From Candidatus Bathyarchaeota archaeon (GTDB lineage: Archaea; Thermoproteota; Bathyarchaeia; Bathyarchaeales; Bathycorpusculaceae), in assembly GCA_029881805.1 (NCBI GenBank), contig JAOULW010000015.1:1-42999 (forward strand): a DNA stretch of 42,999 nucleotides. The letters run 5' to 3'. Every line of letters begins with the position of its first letter. Within the stretch, counting starts at the first letter, position 1. Below the pieces are notes generated by a model. That model saw nothing but the letters and a program-made list of their open reading frames with translations, was not told the DNA's origin and made no database searches. Position numbers and translations under genes: made by a program. This document shows positions 7,126 to 13,914 of this stretch, in pieces.

Positions 7126-8199
7126 TTATGAATTCTGATCAGGTATTTCTCTTCTGCGGTTTTTCCTGCGCTCTTTCTTCACAAGCGAGCCGAGTTCATT
7201 GACTTTCTCTTCTATTTTTCTGCCAAATCGCAGAAATTCCGACCGCCTATTCGGAGAGATGCCTCGATAAGCTTCAAAATACCTTTTGAAGAACCAGAGA
7301 CTGCCTTCTAAAAGTGATTCAACGATTGCTGAACTACCATATTTATCTACTATACAGTTTGTCATATGGTACCCTAGAGCGTAGAAAGGTCCATTCGATT
7401 TTAAACCTGAATTCAGGAGTTTTTCTGTCTCTTCAAAATCTGTTTCTTCATAGATAGCTCGACGAATCTCACGAAGCAACTTCAAGCCTTCAATCGCCTT
7501 CTTCTCCATCTGCGACTCCGAGCTCAATCCTCCAACGAATGTCGCTGAGCCTTCAAGAAAGATGTATGTCAGCACTTCGTAGAATTTCCGGTCCTTCTTG
7601 TCTGGAAAAGGATAGTGCACAAGGTCGTCGAATTTTGGATGCATATTCTTCACAGACTGGTCTATTGGGCACACATTAAGCTGCAGTCTGTGAAATGTTT
7701 CATGAGAAATGGTACGTATCAGAAGCCGAAAATCATCCTTAAAATGTTCGATATTTACACCACATGTCTTCCTGGTGGCCCATCCTCGTACTCCCCAACC
7801 GACTGCAAAGCTACAGTGATCTCGGAATACAACATCTTTCGGGGCAAACACAGAAATCCTTTTCAATACCTGATTCACCATGTCATCTCCGTAGTAACTA
7901 ATTGTATCAATCAACCTTTGGTATCTTTGCAGATTAATGGAGATATCAGCAAGACCAAAAAGATTCCATGGGTTTAACCACTTCCAAATCATATCTAGTG
8001 GTTTATGGCTGACAGCTCGTTTGATGAACTTACCTAAACGTTTTTTTGTAATCCACGGCTTCGGAATGTAACCTAAGCTACGCCGGTGTTTTATCATTTC
8101 ACTGAACGCTGGATGATTCACAACCTTCATGGCTTCATCCATAGTAACGGAGTCTTTAGTGAAAAGCTTCAGCAGTTTCTGTAAGCCAGAGATGTCCAA
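7126..8199 (-). CDS. DUF5700-like putative zinc-dependent peptidase (main part)
   Basis: This 357-residue protein has an HETFH zinc-peptidase motif at 166-170, preceded by RLLIRTIS, and a downstream FLEGSATF whose glutamate (E216) fits the third ligand of a gluzincin. The layout and the opening DISGLQKLLKLFTKD match DUF5700, a family of predicted zinc peptidases of unknown substrate. The C-terminus is very basic (KKERRKNRRREI). No signal peptide is seen, so it is probably cytosolic. The only available start in frame is a TTG at 8199 with no ribosome binding site. The frame stays open and protein-like for 40 more codons upstream, back to an A8 tract, where it would join the frame of the preceding ORF. 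It is therefore probably the downstream part of a longer gene. Confidence 0.7.
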   Translation of the reverse strand: MDISGLQKLLKLFTKDSVTMDEAMKVVNHPAFSEMIKHRRSLGYIPKPWITKKRLGKFIKRAVSHKPLDMIWKWLNPWNLFGLADISINLQRYQRLIDTISYYGDDMVNQVLKRISVFAPKDVVFRDHCSFAVGWGVRGWATRKTCGVNIEHFKDDFRLLIRTISHETFHRLQLNVCPIDQSVKNMHPKFDDLVHYPFPDKKDRKFYEVLTYIFLEGSATFVGGLSSESQMEKKAIEGLKLLREIRRAIYEETDFEETEKLLNSGLKSNGPFYALGYHMTNCIVDKYGSSAIVESLLEGSLWFFKRYFEAYRGISPNRRSEFLRFGRKIEEKVNELGSLVKKERRKNRRREIPDQNS

Positions 8200-8251
8200 G
8201 TCAAGTCTGATACTTCTTGATATACTCTGGGCTTCTGACCTGGGGAAAGTC

Positions 8252-8659
8252 TCATTCCTGAATTGTAAGGCATGCCATCCAGTATTGCTGATGGCTTCGT
8301 AATTGCGATAATGTATCTTTGCTAAAAAAAAGGGCGGCTCTTACGAGGTTCTCGAAATCAGTTGGGACAGGAATAGTGTCTTCTTCAGGAATCTGTTTTG
8401 GGATTGCTCCATAGAAGCCTCTACCCCAATCATTTTGGAGTTTCTGAAGAACAAACAGCTCTTTTACTTCTTCAGGGTTATCAAGATTGGAGAGCTGGCG
8501 AAGAAGGAAACGAGCATCTTCAATGGAAATTAGATCTTTTAATCTTTCAATCATATTTCTTGTATGTTCGCTTGTGGCATGTTCTTCTAAATCTTGCCAG
8601 TTTAAATTTTGCTCTAATTCAATACTAGTGTATTTTGTCAACAGGACACCGTTTCCCAA
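8252..8659 (-). CDS. N-terminal piece of a split DUF5700-type gene, or separate unknown protein
   Basis: This 135-residue frame begins near LLTKYTSIELEQNLNWQDL and is helical (TRNMIERLKDLISIEDARFL). It has no recognised domain and its start is uncertain (TTG at 8659 or 8638). At 8324-8331 there is a run of eight A (eight T on the coding strand). One base fewer there would carry the frame from FENLVRAALFF directly into LAKIHYRNYEAISNTGWHAL and on into the DUF5700 protein, giving one protein of about 510 residues. The last 25 residues in the present frame (SKDTLSQLRSHQQYW) would then be frameshift product. This could be transcriptional slippage, a true mutation or an assembly error. Confidence 0.5.
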   Translation of the reverse strand: MGNGVLLTKYTSIELEQNLNWQDLEEHATSEHTRNMIERLKDLISIEDARFLLRQLSNLDNPEEVKELFVLQKLQNDWGRGFYGAIPKQIPEEDTIPVPTDFENLVRAALFFSKDTLSQLRSHQQYWMACLTIQE

Positions 8660-8725
8660 TCTCTGTTTGCCCTTTCAATACCTGTAGCCGCATTTAAAGG
8701 ATTTTCATGTCTGTATGCGTCTAGA

Positions 8726-8773
8726 GTTGGGTTTGAGCCTTCCCCGTTCTGGTGATATCACCAGCAAGTTCCC
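8726..8773 (-). repeat. Hairpin element copy F with T-arm-like flank
   Basis: The core CTGGTGATATCACCAG is a perfect 16-nt palindrome, followed by CAAGTTCCC. To its left GGGTTTGAGCC resembles a degenerate tRNA T-arm, placed as in copies A, B and G. It lies between divergent genes, so it is not 3' to a gene, unlike most copies. Confidence 0.5.
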
Positions 8774-8802
8774 TGAGCACAAGCTCCTCTTTAATCGCAA
8801 AA

Positions 8803-8845
8803 AACTAAATAGACCTCTATCAATAATACAGCAGATGAGGTGATA
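8803..8845 (+). promoter_or_regulatory. Promoter and ribosome binding site of the DpsL gene
   Basis: A TATA-like AACTAAATAG lies about 40 nt before the start codon, and GAGGTGATA lies 2-8 nt before the ATG at 8848. Spacing fits a short leader. No obvious metal-regulator palindrome is visible apart from hairpin copy F further upstream. Confidence 0.4.
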
Positions 8846-8847
8846 AT

Positions 8848-9399
8848 ATGGCTAGGGTAGCGCGAGAAATGGTGGAGAAGGCTGGCATCAATGTTGACCA
8901 GCTAGTGGAGCTGCTAGTCAAGAATGCTGCAGCTGAGCTTACAACTTACTACTACTACACTATCCTTCGATGTAATCTGATAGGACTCGAAGGAGAAGGG
9001 ATCAAGGAGATCGCAGAAGCCGCTCGCATTGAAGACCGTAATCATTTTGAGGCTCTTGTTCCTCGCATATACGAGCTCGGAGGCAAATTGCCAGAAGATA
9101 TGAAAGCGTTTCATGATATCTCGGCTTGTCCACCTGCTAAACTGCCAACGGATCCAACTGACACCATGGCAATGCTGAAGGTGTTGGTGGAGGCCGAAAG
9201 ATGTGCAGTGCGAGGATATACACACATCTGTAACATGACCGCTGGCAAGGATCACCGGACATACGACTTATCTCAGGCGATCCTTAACGAGGAAATTGAG
9301 CATGAATCTTGGTTCTCTGAATTCCTAGGCGAGGGACCATCCGGCCACTTCATGCGCAGAGGCGAGACTTCGCCATTTGTCTCCAAGTTCCTCAAGTAA
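8848..9399 (+). CDS. dpsL: DpsL-type ferritin (DNA protection/iron storage)
   Basis: This 183-residue ferritin-fold protein oxidises Fe(II) with peroxide or oxygen and stores iron in a 12-subunit cage. Visible ferroxidase ligands include E30 (NAAAELTTYYYY), E62 and H66 (IEDRNHFEA), E115 (VLVEAERC) and the E149-x-x-H152 motif (NEEIEHESW). C94 (ISACPPAKLP) and C119 (AERCAVRG) are 25 residues apart, the same spacing as the conserved cysteine pair that marks DpsL proteins of Sulfolobus and other archaea and distinguishes them from Dps and bacterioferritin. It is followed by a ZIP metal transporter 62 nt downstream and a cytochrome b5-like gene, an iron and oxidative-stress unit. Start ATG is supported by GAGGTGATA. 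Confidence 0.9.
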   Translation: MARVAREMVEKAGINVDQLVELLVKNAAAELTTYYYYTILRCNLIGLEGEGIKEIAEAARIEDRNHFEALVPRIYELGGKLPEDMKAFHDISACPPAKLPTDPTDTMAMLKVLVEAERCAVRGYTHICNMTAGKDHRTYDLSQAILNEEIEHESWFSEFLGEGPSGHFMRRGETSPFVSKFLK

Positions 9400-9461
9400 G
9401 CCTTCTCCGCTCTCTCCCCCTTTTTAGTCCAACAGATATTGTACAGGTCTGCGAGTTACAA

Positions 9462-10211
9462 ATGATCGAGGAAACAATTCTACTTGGTGCCGTGGCCAGT
9501 CTAGCCGCTGGCTTAGCCACTGGCGCCGGAGCTTTGCCAGTGCTGTTTACAAAGAAAGTTTCAGATAGGTTGTTGGATGTCATGCTTGGGTTTTCGGCTG
9601 GTGTTATGCTGGCAGCTACTTCATTTAGTTTGATCGTGCCAGCTATTGATCTGAGCGGTCCTTGGGTTGCTGTTTTTGGAATTGTTCTAGGAGCTTTTGC
9701 GTTACATTTGATTGACCGCTTTATTCCTCACTTTCATCCAGCGTTAGGTGCAGAAGGACCTTCTTCGAGGTTATCGAAAGTTTGGCTGTTTGTCATCGCC
9801 ATAACTATTCACAACTTTCCTGAAGGGTTGGCCGTTGGAGTCAGCTTCGGCAGCGGCGACGTGGCGGCAGGAACTGTCGTTGCCATGGCTATCGGGCTTC
9901 AGAACATGCCTGAAGGACTTGCAGTCGCGCTGCCCTTGTTAAGGGAAGGATATAGCAGAAGAAGATCTTTATGGTATGGGACTTTGACCGGATTGGTTGA
10001 GCCTGTTGGGGGTTTGTTGGGTGTTGCCTTGGTCTCAATTTTTCATCCGATTCTGCCTTGGGCACTGGCTTTTGCAGCAGGCGCCATGCTTTTCGTCGTG
10101 AGTGATGAGATGATTCCTGAAAGCCACAGGAAAGGTTTTGAGAGAGAAGCGACTTTTGGGTTAATAGTTGGATTTGTGATCATGATGCTGCTAGACTGTT
10201 TATTTGGTTGA
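9462..10211 (+). CDS. ZIP family divalent metal transporter
   Basis: This 249-residue protein has about eight membrane segments, starting at residue 5. The ZIP signature is in TM4, HNFPEGLAVGVSFG (near residues 117-130), and in TM5, QNMPEGLAVALP, with EPVGG in the next segment. The histidines, glutamates and asparagines in these form the metal site. A short histidine-containing loop (IPHFHPALG) precedes TM4. It resembles ZupT-type importers of zinc, iron or manganese; the exact metal cannot be told. It sits 62 nt after the DpsL gene on the same strand, suggesting supply or balance of iron for the ferritin. Confidence 0.85.
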   Translation: MIEETILLGAVASLAAGLATGAGALPVLFTKKVSDRLLDVMLGFSAGVMLAATSFSLIVPAIDLSGPWVAVFGIVLGAFALHLIDRFIPHFHPALGAEGPSSRLSKVWLFVIAITIHNFPEGLAVGVSFGSGDVAAGTVVAMAIGLQNMPEGLAVALPLLREGYSRRRSLWYGTLTGLVEPVGGLLGVALVSIFHPILPWALAFAAGAMLFVVSDEMIPESHRKGFEREATFGLIVGFVIMMLLDCLFG

Positions 10212-10251
10212 AAAGCGTTTTTCTTTTGTCTTACTTGGAATGGTCATACGT

Positions 10252-10512
10252 ATGAAGGAATTCACTGAGAAAGAGCTAGCTCAGTACGATGGGAAAAACG
10301 GAAATCCAGTGTATGTGGCGTACAAGGGAAAGGTATACGACGTTTCAAGTAGTTTTCTTTGGAAAGATGGAACGCACCAGGTTTTTCACAGCGGTGGTGT
10401 GGATTTGACGGATGCCTTAGAACAAGCTCCACATGGCGGAGACGTTCTTGAAAAATTTCCCGTGATTGGGATCTTACGTAACGTAGTTTTCGATACACCA
10501 TCTAAGCCATGA
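10252..10512 (+). CDS. Cytochrome b5-like heme-binding domain protein
   Basis: This 86-residue single-domain protein begins MKEFTEKELAQYDGKNG and contains YVAYKGKVYDVS, the classical b5 strand. The heme ligand loop reads HSGGVDLTDALEQAPHGGD, with H46 in the HxGG position and H61 as likely second ligand. It is soluble and may carry electrons. The start at 10252 is preferred because family members begin with this strand-helix pattern. An in-frame ATG at 10240 would add four residues. It follows the ZIP gene by about 40 nt and probably belongs to the same transcript. Confidence 0.8.
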   Translation: MKEFTEKELAQYDGKNGNPVYVAYKGKVYDVSSSFLWKDGTHQVFHSGGVDLTDALEQAPHGGDVLEKFPVIGILRNVVFDTPSKP

Positions 10513-10544
10513 GGCACGCATTAGGATAATAGCTCTGTGTAAGT

Positions 10545-10594
10545 CGGGAGAGATTTGAACCCTATCCACAGTGGAGATATCAACTGCAACTCCC
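10545..10594 (-). repeat. Partial tRNA-Ile 3' end joined to hairpin element copy G
   Basis: CGGGAGAGATTTGAAC at 10545-10560 is identical to 16 nt of the 3' end of tRNA-Ile (16670-16685). It runs into CACAGTGGAGATATCAACTG and CAACTCCC, a hairpin copy. The element begins 5 nt after the stop of the minus-strand propeller gene. The rest of the tRNA is absent, so this is a fragment. Confidence 0.75.
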
Positions 10595-10598
10595 TTCT

Positions 10599-12254
10599 TT
10601 ATATGTGACTTAGGATAGGGGTTCTTCTTCTATGAAAAATGGCTGATATTAGTGTTGCAGCCATGAACAGTGCTAGAATAAGGAAAGATGGAAACTCTGG
10701 TATCACATGATACTGATGCTGGTATCCAAATTCGTCTTCACTGGTGATTGTGTTGCCAACTTTGTCTTCAGCAGTAATTGTGTAGTTTACCCACGTGCAA
10801 TAGTCAAACGCAGGTATAGTGCCGTTCCACGTGTTGCCTTCAAGGTTAGTCATGTTGACGACGTACCATGTTTCGCTATCGGGACTATAATTTAGATTCA
10901 CCTTTTTCACTCCGCTTTCGTTGTCAACAACATTAGCATAAACCATAACCTCATCATCTGGTGTAACAGTGTCGTTGATCGGCTCCTGATACACGTTTTC
11001 TATTAGAGGCGGAGTTGAATCTTCTAACACTTTGAACACATAGAGACTGTCCCAACCAGGCCCTCCCATCGCTATTATGCCACCGTCTCCTGACATAGAA
11101 ATTAGCGGACTGAATTGCATCAAGTCGAATTCGCCTATCATGGCACCATCTGATTTGAAGAATAACGCCTTGTAAGATGAGGCGTTTGTCACGGAAGCAG
11201 CGATTATTCCACCATCATTACTAACAGCCACATCCCATCCTATTGAACCTTCAAACCGGATCCAATCCTCAGTTTGATTACCTCCCGATCGCATGCGAGC
11301 ATCAGTCCAAAAGTGCAAACCGCACGGTCCCGGAAAGCCCATGCCACACAGGATCTCATCGCCGTCAGAGCTCATGTCTAAAGAAAAAAATGGACCATAC
11401 CCAGTCCATGTTGCGTTAGGATCTCCCGACAGACCAGTGGCGTTTGCCCAATAGTGAAGGTAATCATACTCAAAGTTAGATATGGCAGCAACGGAATAAC
11501 CATCGTCAGACACTGCTATGTCTCTTATGGGAAAGCTCAATGAACTTCTGGCATGCCACAGCTTTGGTGGAGAGGTTGCGTTGTGTGCGTCCTTGTAGAA
11601 CGCAACGAACCCTCCTGTTCCAGATGTAGGCGTCCCTCCTGCAGCAACGAACCTACCATCTGGAGACATGTCGACAACGTGAACAAGAGATTCCGGATAG
11701 TCCACCCAAGTAGTAGGCTGGTCAGAACCTGACTTCGTGGTACACCCAGCATAGAACCACACATTTACGTCTGTTCCGACTACTACAACATAATTGCCAT
11801 CATCCGACATGTCTAATGCGCCCCTCTCAATTGCTCCATACATGTATATACTACCCCATGTTGGAGCATTAGAGGCTCCAATTCTTGATCTTGAATTGTT
11901 AAAGTAATATATGCGGCCTTCTTGAGTTCCTACAGCTACGTATTCTCCGTCAGCCGATATCGCAACTGATATAAAATTCACTAGTGGGTTCTCCCACCAT
12001 TTAGGACTTGAACTATTTGCAGCGAAGTAGTATAAACCACTGCCATTCACAACAGCTATGTAATTACCGCCTCGTGATACTGCCACGTCATATACACTCA
12101 TTGAATTGTTCCACAGCATCTCCACACCATATACTTTCGATGTTTCTATATCGCCAGAAGCATTCACCTCAAAAGTGCTGAATCCTAAACATAATAAAGT
12201 CGTCAATAGTAACAAGATCAGAGCAAACACATTCTTGCTTCTCATAAACACCAC
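10599..12254 (-). CDS. Secreted WD40/PQQ-like beta-propeller protein with PEF-type C-terminal anchor
   Basis: This 551-residue protein has a signal peptide (about residues 8-32, FALILLLLTTLLCLGF). It then has repeating blade motifs such as VAVSRGGNYIAVVNG, VAISADGEYVAVGT, LDMSDDGNYVVVVG and VDMSPDGRFVAAGG, each about 50 residues, giving a seven- or eight-bladed propeller to about residue 410. A fibronectin/Ig-like region follows (STPPLIENVYQEPIN onward). The end HVIPEFPSFLILALFMAA plus FHRRR is an IPEFPS motif, a hydrophobic segment and basic residues, matching PEF-CTERM-type archaeosortase substrates. No archaeosortase gene is in the window. Many N-glycosylation sequons are present. The gene stands alone between two tRNA-Ile 3'-end fragments. 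Its function is probably surface binding, but the ligand is unknown. Confidence 0.75.
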   Translation of the reverse strand: MVFMRSKNVFALILLLLTTLLCLGFSTFEVNASGDIETSKVYGVEMLWNNSMSVYDVAVSRGGNYIAVVNGSGLYYFAANSSSPKWWENPLVNFISVAISADGEYVAVGTQEGRIYYFNNSRSRIGASNAPTWGSIYMYGAIERGALDMSDDGNYVVVVGTDVNVWFYAGCTTKSGSDQPTTWVDYPESLVHVVDMSPDGRFVAAGGTPTSGTGGFVAFYKDAHNATSPPKLWHARSSLSFPIRDIAVSDDGYSVAAISNFEYDYLHYWANATGLSGDPNATWTGYGPFFSLDMSSDGDEILCGMGFPGPCGLHFWTDARMRSGGNQTEDWIRFEGSIGWDVAVSNDGGIIAASVTNASSYKALFFKSDGAMIGEFDLMQFSPLISMSGDGGIIAMGGPGWDSLYVFKVLEDSTPPLIENVYQEPINDTVTPDDEVMVYANVVDNESGVKKVNLNYSPDSETWYVVNMTNLEGNTWNGTIPAFDYCTWVNYTITAEDKVGNTITSEDEFGYQHQYHVIPEFPSFLILALFMAATLISAIFHRRRTPILSHI

Positions 12255-12313
12255 TCGTCGAATTTCGCTTCAGTATATCAACTTCAGTTTTTATGGTTTG
12301 TGGAGAATTATAG

Positions 12314-12372
12314 GTGGGCCGGGAGAGATTTGAACCCGGCACATCTGGGTGATATATTCCATTTCTTTCCCC
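12314..12372 (-). repeat. Exact 22-nt copy of tRNA-Ile 3' end, with hairpin-like sequence H
   Basis: Positions 12314-12335 match 16664-16685 without a mismatch: the discriminator and flanking base, the 3' acceptor strand and the T loop of tRNA-Ile. The match stops abruptly on both sides. CCGGCACATCTGGGTGATAT follows, a weak relative of the hairpin element. The size and position fit an attachment site left by integration at the tRNA 3' end. Confidence 0.8.
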
Positions 12373-12518
12373 TGCAAATTCCCATTTTCTTTACATAAAA
12401 TTGCCAATATTATCTGCCAATGCGCGCGCGTACAAAAACGATTATTAGCCACAAAATCCTAGAGTGGGTCCACGTGCTTGTTTGCGAGCCGGATGATTGA
12501 ATAGGGTTGGAGAACTAG

Positions 12519-13349
12519 TCACTTTTTTCGGTAGACCCACACTATCAAAGGTATAGCTATGGCTAGATAAGCAAGGTGGACTAGTACTCTTGCCCACTCA
12601 GCGTTGACTGTGTAGCCGAACATGACGGCAAACACGGAACCCACAACACCTTTGTGGTGAAATGCGCTGTCGCTTGGAATGTTTAGGTTGTATGCTGGTT
12701 GACCAAGCCAGCCCCATGATGCAGAACCAGTGTACTCTACAAGTTCGTGTACTCCATAACCAACTAGCCCCCCCGCCAAAAGCACTAGCAATATACTTGT
12801 GAAATAGAAAAACTTGTGCATGTTGATTCTCATACCCACAACGAACATTGCATAGGCTAGAATGATTGATCCAACAACTCCTAGAAAGGCGCCAACAAAG
12901 GTGCTAGCAGCATCATCTACTAAGAAAGGAGTGAGGAAGAGCACGGTTTCGAGTCCTTCACGGAATGTGACGATGAACGAAAAAGATGTTAGAGCAAGAG
13001 TCGCTCCTCGAGTAACAATATCTTTTACCCTTTGCTCCACTTCGTTTCGAAGCTCCCTGCCTTTGCTAGCCATCCAGTAAATCATGGAGGATATTACAAA
13101 AACTGCAAAGAGGGCAGCGACTCCCTCAAACAACGCTTTGGTCGATCCAGTTAAGCTGCCGTAGAGAAGCCAGACGAAGATTCCGATGACCACACTTGCT
13201 CCCATGGCGACGTAAACTCCGTACCATACGTACTTTGAAAGAAGGCTTCTCCCAGTTCGTTTAAGATAGGCCAGGATTATCGCTGTTATAAGAGCAGCTT
13301 CCAACGCTTCTCTGAAAGCTAACAAGAACTGTCCGATCAACTGGTTCAC
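12519..13349 (-). CDS. FTR1 family high-affinity iron permease
   Basis: This 276-residue protein has about seven membrane segments. It carries the two REXXE motifs of FTR1, REALE (13-17) and REGLE (130-134), which bind and pass iron. It lacks the periplasmic domain of EfeU-type fusions. A GTG at 13349 is the chosen start because family members begin a few residues before the first REXXE helix. A longer frame to 13502 runs through the coding region of the upstream regulator and is unlikely. The gene follows the PadR-TRASH regulator by about 35 nt and shares its strand, so it is probably in the same transcript. Cysteine or histidine exporters are alternatives that the REXXE pair argues against. 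Confidence 0.85.
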   Translation of the reverse strand: MNQLIGQFLLAFREALEAALITAIILAYLKRTGRSLLSKYVWYGVYVAMGASVVIGIFVWLLYGSLTGSTKALFEGVAALFAVFVISSMIYWMASKGRELRNEVEQRVKDIVTRGATLALTSFSFIVTFREGLETVLFLTPFLVDDAASTFVGAFLGVVGSIILAYAMFVVGMRINMHKFFYFTSILLVLLAGGLVGYGVHELVEYTGSASWGWLGQPAYNLNIPSDSAFHHKGVVGSVFAVMFGYTVNAEWARVLVHLAYLAIAIPLIVWVYRKK

Positions 13350-13384
13350 CAGCTTCCATTTCTCAGCATCGTTACTCGCTTTCC

Positions 13385-13822
13385 CTAGGATAGTTCTTCT
13401 TTGTAAGAGTGTGCGCAGTGCACACAGCAGAAGGTCGCTTCCTTTCCATCGATAACTTCGCGATGTCCCCCTTCGTAGACTTTGCATCCACAGTTTGCAC
13501 AAGTCTCAAGACTCGCTTCAATAGCCACTGAGACTAATTTGTCAAATCTCTTAAACAGTCTTGTACAAAGCAGTGTTCCCTCTTCGGTTAATTCAAAGAT
13601 TTTTCTGTTTTTTTCGCCTATGGGTTTATCAGTGTGCATTACCAAGCCCTTCTCCTCAAGTTTTTTTAGAAACGGATAGACAAGGCTTGCGCTAACTTCC
13701 TTTCCTAGGCGCTTTCTGAATCTACTAAGGATGCTATAACCGTGATTTGGACCCTCGTACAAGATGGTTAGTATATAGAAACGCGAAAAGTCTACGATTA
13801 AGTCGTCAAATTCTGACTTCAT
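13385..13822 (-). CDS. PadR-type regulator with C-terminal TRASH metal-sensing domain
   Basis: Residues 1-90 form a PadR/winged-helix domain (ILTILYEGPNHGYSILSRF, SASLVYPFLKKLEEKGLV). A short linker leads to a TRASH-type metal-binding domain with C111-x20-C132-x3-C136 plus extra C108, C113 and C133 (CANCGCKVYEGG and FCCVHCAHSY). TRASH domains bind copper or other soft metals in archaeal regulators and copper proteins. The gene is divergent from the CopA ATPase and upstream of FTR1. It therefore probably senses copper (or iron) and controls both sides through the palindromic 92-nt region between them. The exact metal is an inference. Confidence 0.85.
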   Translation of the reverse strand: MKSEFDDLIVDFSRFYILTILYEGPNHGYSILSRFRKRLGKEVSASLVYPFLKKLEEKGLVMHTDKPIGEKNRKIFELTEEGTLLCTRLFKRFDKLVSVAIEASLETCANCGCKVYEGGHREVIDGKEATFCCVHCAHSYKEELS

Positions 13823-13914
13823 TTTTTATCACTTTTATTGATATATCTTCTAAAGAAATATTTATATATTTCTAGTTTATATATCTTTTGCGGATACATC
13901 TTGGTGAACTACCG
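13823..13914. promoter_or_regulatory. Divergent promoter/operator between regulator and CopA genes
   Basis: The region is AT-rich and contains the inverted repeat AGAAATAT-TTAT-ATATTTCT at 13854-13873, flanked by GATATATC (13840-13847) and TTATATATC (13877-13885). The symmetric centre could be the operator for the PadR-TRASH protein, and the flanking sites can act as TATA boxes for the two directions. GGTGA at 13904-13908 is the ribosome binding site that supports the CopA start at 13915. Confidence 0.55.

Noticed and set aside
20-12372. Complete tRNA genes at the T-arm-like sequences beside the hairpins
   Set aside because: No acceptor 5' strand, D arm or anticodon arm is present at these sites; only 3'-end-like parts are seen.
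12421-12431. GCGCGCGCG run as a Z-DNA or regulatory site
   Set aside because: It is very short and nothing around it supports a function.
12519-13502. Longer FTR1 start at 13502
   Set aside because: The extra 51 codons lie inside the coding region of the PadR-TRASH regulator in another phase; family members begin near the first REXXE helix.
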